NCBI RefSeq assembly: GCF_002201475.1
Contig: NZ_CP021422.1
Span: forward strand, 3,658,001 to 3,722,000
Source: Acutalibacter muris
GTDB lineage: Bacteria > Bacillota > Clostridia > Oscillospirales > Acutalibacteraceae
Length of the DNA stretch: 64,000 bases
Reading direction: 5' to 3'
Part shown: in pieces, positions 60,262-64,000 of the stretch
Layout of the letters: each line of letters opens with the position of its first letter
How positions within the stretch are numbered: the first letter of the stretch is position 1
Translations under genes and position numbers: made by a program
Notes under the pieces: generated by a model
The model's database searches: none
What the model was told of the DNA's origin: nothing
Seen by the model: only the letters and a program-made list of their open reading frames with translations

Positions 60262-61287
60262 ATGAAGAATGTAGAAATTGGGCCGATTCGTCCACCTTCT
60301 GAGAACAGTAGTCTGTTGATCCGTGTCACACGGGGATGCCATTGGAATAAGTGTTATTTTTGCGGTCTCTATAAATCCATGCAATTCTCCATGCGGCCTA
60401 TTGAGGAAACCATAGAAGATATTGCTATGCAGGCCCAAATTTACCATGAGAAAAATTTTACATCCTGTTTCTTGCAGGACGGCGATGCTCTGGTGCTGAA
60501 AACCGACTATCTGCTCCACATACTGGACGCCCTCAACTGCTATTTCCCCAATCTGCAATACATCACGACCTACGCCCGCGCCGACAGTATCACCCGCAAG
60601 ACTTTATCCGAATTGCAGGCCCTACGGCAAGCTGGCTTGAATCATCTGTACTGCGGGATGGAAACCGGCTCCGATCAGATATTGAAACTCATTAACAAGG
60701 GCTTTCAAGCTGACACGGTGGTGGAAAGCGGCTGCATGGCAAAAGAGGCCGGTATGATCTTGTCCGAGTTTATTCTGCTGGGCATCGGCGGCAAAGAGCT
60801 ATCCGAGGAAAATGCCGCTGCCACCGCCGAGGCGCTGAATATCATCCGGCCTGATTACATCCGCGTTCATGCCACTGGAATAAAGCCGGAATCCAAGTTA
60901 GGCGAGTTTGTCCGAAACGGCTCATTCACGCTACAATCGGAGGAAGAAATTGTAGTAGAGCAAAAATCCTTTTTGCAACAGCTTCAGCCAATGGACAGTT
61001 TCTATATAAACGAGCATATCATCAATTTGCTTTTGGAAGTGCGCGGCAATTTACAGACTGACAAGGCACAAATGCTTTCTGTGATTGAACGCTTTTTACA
61101 ACTCCCGCCAGATGAAAAACTCCTGTTTACGGTTGGCAGGCGGCTGAATATTTTCTTCCTGCTGGACGATTTGAAAAAGCCCGCCCTACACCGGCAGGCG
61201 GAGGAAAGTATGCAGAAGATTTTGAGGGAGAATCCCAATATTGATTTTGCGGTGCTGTGCAATTATATCCGGCAGTCACAAATCTGA
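60262..61287 (+). CDS. Radical SAM protein of the B12-independent YgiQ/elongator-like type
   Basis: 341 residues (ATG 60262 has the better spacing to AAAGG than ATG 60253). RVTRGCHWNKCYFCGLYK is a CxxxxCxxC cluster motif, then FLQDGDALVLKTDYLLHIL, ITTYARADSITRKTLSELQALRQAGLNHLYCGMETGSDQIL and IRVHATGIKPESKLGEFV. The arrangement resembles Elp3-like/HemN-like radical SAM domains acting on small molecules or RNA; substrate unknown. Preceded by the ghost HxlR promoter region, so it may share that control. Confidence 0.82.
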   Translation: MKNVEIGPIRPPSENSSLLIRVTRGCHWNKCYFCGLYKSMQFSMRPIEETIEDIAMQAQIYHEKNFTSCFLQDGDALVLKTDYLLHILDALNCYFPNLQYITTYARADSITRKTLSELQALRQAGLNHLYCGMETGSDQILKLINKGFQADTVVESGCMAKEAGMILSEFILLGIGGKELSEENAAATAEALNIIRPDYIRVHATGIKPESKLGEFVRNGSFTLQSEEEIVVEQKSFLQQLQPMDSFYINEHIINLLLEVRGNLQTDKAQMLSVIERFLQLPPDEKLLFTVGRRLNIFFLLDDLKKPALHRQAEESMQKILRENPNIDFAVLCNYIRQSQI

Positions 61288-61298
61288 TATAGCGAAAA

Positions 61299-61337
61299 GG
61301 GGACATAGCCGCTCAACAGGCAGCTATGTCCCTTTTA
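61299..61337 (+). terminator. Terminator between radical SAM and HxlR genes
   Basis: GGGACATAGC/GCTATGTCCC stem followed by TTTTATC; probably serves both convergent genes. Confidence 0.82.
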
Positions 61338-61688
61338 TCATGCCCCTGCGCTACAACATGGAGACTGAACATCCAGACCATCCATATAGGCAGTTCCCCA
61401 CTGACACATAGCATCCAAAACCGGGATAATGCTTTCCCCAAATGCCGTCAGAGAGTACACCGTCTTGGGTGGCTTCTCCGGGATCACTTCTCTATGCACC
61501 ATACCACATCCCTCAAGCTCGTGTAAATGCTGGGACAACATTTTAGGCGTTGCGCCTGGGATTTTTCGCTGCAATTCCATATAGTGCAGCGGCTGTCCCA
61601 CCAAATGCCAGAGGATCAGCGGCTTATATTTCCCGCCGATCAGCGAAAGCGTAGCCTCAACAGGGCAGTTGAATTTTGTTTGCTTCAT
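61338..61688 (-). CDS. HxlR family transcriptional regulator
   Basis: 116 residues: FNCPVEATLSLIGGKYKPLILWHLVGQPLHYMELQRKIPGATPKMLSQHLHELEGCGMVHREVIPEKPPKTVYSLTAFG, a full HxlR winged helix with the conserved Cys 8, plus a C-terminal SPCCSAGA with two extra cysteines. Divergent from a nitroreductase gene, its likely target. Confidence 0.9.
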   Translation of the reverse strand: MKQTKFNCPVEATLSLIGGKYKPLILWHLVGQPLHYMELQRKIPGATPKMLSQHLHELEGCGMVHREVIPEKPPKTVYSLTAFGESIIPVLDAMCQWGTAYMDGLDVQSPCCSAGA

Positions 61689-61729
61689 AACCTCACCTCA
61701 ACAAAAAGTATATCACGATATGTTCATTC

Positions 61730-61799
61730 GGAAAAGGACTTACATTTTGGGTAGTACCTTACAAAAAAGTGCAATCTTGCATACATTTCTAACTATGCT
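61730..61799. promoter_or_regulatory. HxlR/nitroreductase intergenic region with repeated element
   Basis: GGAAAAGGACTTAC-N18-ACAAAAAAGTGC followed by a rightward promoter TTGCAT, 16 bp, TAAAAT. The first part is repeated at 60156-60206 upstream of the radical SAM gene; a probable HxlR operator. Confidence 0.6.
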
Positions 61800-61864
61800 A
61801 AAATTGTCTCAGATGGTTGCCTTGACATGGCCCATGATCAATTTATCAGAAAGGATGTTTTACT

Positions 61865-62383
61865 ATGGACTTTATCACAATTGCAAAAAAACGATGCTCT
61901 ATCCGCAGCTACACCGACCAGAAGGTGGAGCCGGAAAAGCTGGAAAAGATTCTGGAGTCCGCTCATGTGGCCCCCACCGCCGCCAACCTTCAGCCGGTTC
62001 ACCTGATCGTTGTTCAGAGCGAGGAAGGGCTGGCGAAGATCGGCAAGGCCGCTGGCATCTATGGCGCGCCCCTGGCCATCATCGTCTGCGCTGACCACAA
62101 CAAGGCGTGGGTGAGGCCCTTCGACCAGAAACAGACCGGGGACATTGACACGTCCATCCTGACCGACCACATGATACTCCAGGCCACGGAGCTTGGCCTG
62201 GGCAGCGTATGGGTGTGCTACTTCAAGCCGGATGTGTTGAGCAAGGAGTTTGACCTCCCCGCTAACCTGGAGCCGGTCAACATTCTGGCTATCGGCTACG
62301 CTGGTGAGAACTTCGCTGACCCGGAGCGACACAGCCAGACGCGCATCCCGGTAAGCGAACTGGTTTCCTACGAAAAGCTGTAA
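61865..62383 (+). CDS. Nitroreductase family protein
   Basis: 172 residues: ITIAKKRCSIRSYTDQKVEPEKLEKILESAHVAPTAANLQPVHLIVVQ gives the FMN loop (RSY) and TAAN motif; AIIVCADHNKAW, ILTDHMILQATELGLGSVWVCYF and ILAIGYAGE complete the fold. Reduces nitro compounds or quinones with NAD(P)H. AGAAAGGATG upstream. Complete, unlike the copy at 17326. Confidence 0.92.
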   Translation: MDFITIAKKRCSIRSYTDQKVEPEKLEKILESAHVAPTAANLQPVHLIVVQSEEGLAKIGKAAGIYGAPLAIIVCADHNKAWVRPFDQKQTGDIDTSILTDHMILQATELGLGSVWVCYFKPDVLSKEFDLPANLEPVNILAIGYAGENFADPERHSQTRIPVSELVSYEKL

Positions 62384-62396
62384 ACGAATCCTGCGG

Positions 62397-62435
62397 GCGG
62401 GTGCATTGGGGAATGTCCTCATGCACCCGCTTTCC
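62397..62435. terminator. Terminator-like hairpin after nitroreductase
   Basis: GCGGGTGCAT/ATGCACCCGC with a weak TTTCC tail, between convergent genes. Confidence 0.6.
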
Positions 62436-62443
62436 AACAGGGC

Positions 62444-62755
62444 CTATTGCTCCGAGATGTGATCGTAGGTCTTTTTCAAAATCCATCTGACGTGTTCATC
62501 GGCCAGACTGTAAAACACATTCTTTCCTGCCTTATGCCCAATCACCAACCGGGCGCTTCGCAGAATACGAAGCTGATGTGATATGGCCGATTCCGTCATT
62601 TTCATTTCCCCTGCCAGTTCACTGACGCACCACTCCCGTTTCATCAGGAGCCATAAAATCCGTATGCGGGTATAGTCCCCCAGCGCCTTGTGAAGTTCAG
62701 ATAGTGTGTCCAGTTCCTTTGCATCAGGCGTTAATATAGTGTTTCCTTTGTTCAT
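62444..62755 (-). CDS. ArsR family transcriptional regulator 1
   Basis: 103 residues from the ATG at 62755. LHKALGDYTRIRILWLLMKREWCVSELAGEMKMTESAISHQLRILRSARLVIGHKAGKNVFYSLAD is an ArsR/SmtB winged helix. The ELAGEMKMTESAISHQLR recognition helix lacks the classic ELCVC arsenic site; the lone Cys in WCVSEL remains, and the C-terminal DEHVRWILKKTYDH holds His/Asp/Glu that could form an alpha5 metal site. Divergent from a second ArsR gene. Confidence 0.88.
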   Translation of the reverse strand: MNKGNTILTPDAKELDTLSELHKALGDYTRIRILWLLMKREWCVSELAGEMKMTESAISHQLRILRSARLVIGHKAGKNVFYSLADEHVRWILKKTYDHISEQ

Positions 62756-62778
62756 GGCTATCCCCAATCTTAGACCAT

Positions 62779-62807
62779 TTGACAGACACGAGAGGACAGG
62801 ATATGAT
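62779..62807 (+). promoter_or_regulatory. Promoter of ArsR 2
   Basis: TTGACA (62779-62784), 17 bp, TATGAT (62802-62807). Confidence 0.75.
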
Positions 62808-62831
62808 AGGGGAAGAAATGGAGGCGATACC

Positions 62832-63194
62832 ATGTCCCACTACCATCTTCCCCATAATCATGGGCAAAACATTGAGCGCGTTCTGGAACGGATGCCGCCT
62901 TCTGACGCTTTCCAAATGACCGCCGCCACGTTCCAGCAGCTTGGCGACCCGACCCGCCTGCGTATTCTCTGGCTGTTGTGTCACAGCGAGGAATGTGTGT
63001 GCAATATCGCTGCCGCTATTGGAATGAGCGACCCTGCTGTATCCCACCACCTGCGGATTCTGAAAAAGGGCGGAATCATTGAAAGCCGCCGGGACGGGAA
63101 AGAGGTCTACTATACTTTGGCGGACACCACCCAGGCGAAGCTGCTGCACCGAACCATTGACGCGCTGTTTGAGATCACCTGTCCTACCGGCTGA
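62832..63194 (+). CDS. ArsR family transcriptional regulator 2 (CadC/SmtB-like)
   Basis: 120 residues from the ATG at 62832 (GGAGG upstream). His-rich N-terminus SHYHLPHNHGQ, then FQQLGDPTRLRILWLLCHSEECVCNIAAAIGMSDPAVSHHLRILKKGGIIESRRDGKEVYYTLAD. The ECVCNI motif in helix 3 is the metal-thiolate site of CadC/ArsR-type sensors. Likely sensor of Cd, Zn or Pb for the nearby P-type ATPase. Confidence 0.9.
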   Translation: MSHYHLPHNHGQNIERVLERMPPSDAFQMTAATFQQLGDPTRLRILWLLCHSEECVCNIAAAIGMSDPAVSHHLRILKKGGIIESRRDGKEVYYTLADTTQAKLLHRTIDALFEITCPTG

Positions 63195-63247
63195 TAGAAG
63201 AAATGCGCCGCGCTTATGAAAGTGCGGCGCATTTCCTGTTTTATACT

Positions 63248-63865
63248 TCACTCCTGCGCCGGAGTTTCAAACTGCTTAACCCGCATGGCGCGGATGGCGT
63301 TCAGAATGGCGATCACCGAAACGCCCACGTCCGCAAATACCGCCGCCCACATATTGGCGCGGCCAACCGCCCCCAGGATTAGCACCAGGAATTTGACGCC
63401 CAGGGCAAAGACAATGTTCTCGTTGGAAATGCGGATGGTCTTACGGGCAATCTGCATAACAGCGGCAATCTTGGACGGCTCATCCGTCATCAGCACCACG
63501 TCAGCGGCTTCAATTGCTGCATCGGAACCGAGAGCGCCCATAGCGATGCCCACATCGGCCCGTGCCAGCACAGGTGCGTCATTGATGCCATCGCCTACAA
63601 AGGCCAGCATCCCCCGTTCGCTTTTCTGTTTCAGCAGTTCCTCCACGCGGTCTACCTTGTCGGCGGGGAGCAGTTCTGTGTAGGCCCGATCCAGACCCAG
63701 GCGGCGGGCCACGTCCTGCCCAACTGCATCTGCATCGCCGGTGAGCATGACCGTCCGGCGAATACCGGCGGCTTTCAGGGTCTTAATGGCAGCGGGCGCG
63801 TCTGCCTTGATTTCATCCGCAATCACAATACACCCTGCGTATCTTCCATGGATAACTGCGCCCCG
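63248..63865 (-). pseudogene. Heavy-metal P1B-type ATPase, C-terminal fragment
   Basis: About 205 residues: MLTGDADAVGQDVARRLG, LPADKVDRVEELL, FVGDGINDAPVLARADVGIAMG and two C-terminal membrane helices ending AMRVKQF. This is the hinge and last part of a Zn/Cd/Pb exporter (about 620-700 residues in full). The phosphorylation site DKTG and metal-binding CPC are missing; upstream of ~63865 the frame no longer matches. Convergent with ArsR 2. Confidence 0.82.
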
Positions 63866-63869
63866 GAAA

Positions 63870-64000
63870 TGACTTTCCCTCTGCGGCATTATCGTGGGAT
63901 CACCGTAGCACTCAACTTGACGTTTGTATCGGAACATCCCCCAGAAATTCTTGCGGAAACAGGAATTGATATTTACTCGTTCAAAGAGAGATTCTGTGCC
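63870..64000 (+). CDS. Possible 5' end of an unknown gene running off the window
   Basis: An ATG at 63870 opens 43 codons without a stop to the window edge (TFPLRHYRGITVALNLTFVSEH then PPEILAETGIDIYSFKERF). I recognise no family and see no clear ribosome site. It may be part of the DNA that truncated the ATPase gene. Confidence 0.3.

Overview
The window looks like a chromosome stretch from a gut Firmicutes bacterium, most likely an Oscillospiraceae-type Clostridia. Reasons: GC-rich coding DNA with strong AGGAGG ribosome sites, SLH-domain surface proteins, a thioester/SpaA/VaFE sortase-anchored adhesin, TnpV/TnpW/serine-recombinase elements, ACGX-repeat RiPP peptides and 4Fe-4S aldo/keto reductases. 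No rRNA is present, so the genus is not fixed.

Layout. 1-4240 is ordinary chromosome: a HAD phosphatase (cut by the window edge), a DUF2975/XRE pair, a VOC protein, a TrkH potassium transporter, QueT under a preQ1-I riboswitch, and tRNA-Leu(UAG). 4241-17325 is the left part of an integrated conjugative element next to the tRNA: ArdA-like protein, DUF4314, two DNA methyltransferases (both frame-damaged), AbrB-like proteins, a very large adhesin, DUF4406, DUF3852 and a VirB6/TrbL-like gene that ends abruptly at ~17325 against a truncated nitroreductase. 17326-20391 is an ACGX RiPP locus: a 70-residue precursor with paired ACGX repeats, radical SAM/SPASM enzyme, flavin-type oxidase-ferredoxin fusion, broken nitroreductase and a divergent HxlR regulator. 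20465-21310 holds a truncated aldo/keto reductase and TnpV. 21471-27497 has a (GCAA)20 tract upstream of a MalT-like LuxR regulator and a 1166-residue SLH surface protein. 27498-45875 is a mosaic of mobile DNA: a structured non-coding region, a frameshifted initiator, an oriT-like site, mobC split by an IS630 element, recombinase fragments, and a 9.1-kb ParAB/triple-serine-recombinase element inserted inside a tyrosine integrase gene, then VirD4/PcfB/DUF5348/initiator fragments.

45876-58522 is a coherent redox regulon on the minus strand. One eight-gene operon encodes an SLH-flavodoxin fusion, Fe-alcohol dehydrogenase, cyclophilin-like protein, two flavodoxin lipoproteins, a DHFR-like reductase and a methyltransferase; nearby are an FMN reductase, aldo/keto reductases, an alpha/beta hydrolase, an NTF2-like protein and a LysR regulator. 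I found five copies of a GTATATACC-N4-GGTATATAC palindrome. Four lie about 65 bp upstream of the inferred start sites, each next to a poor -35 box. The fifth covers the -10 of the LysR operon. This is the pattern of a LysR activator that represses itself, and it ties the whole block together.

58664-64000 holds another broken 4Fe-4S aldo/keto reductase, an XRE regulator, a radical SAM protein, an HxlR/nitroreductase pair with a ghost duplicate upstream, two divergent ArsR regulators and the C-terminal part of a metal P-type ATPase.

An unusual number of genes are cut at shared junctions (~17325, 20860, 31620, 32865, 43375, 44097, 45875, 59320, 63865). This may be real mobile-element mosaicism or assembly artefact; the sequence alone cannot decide.
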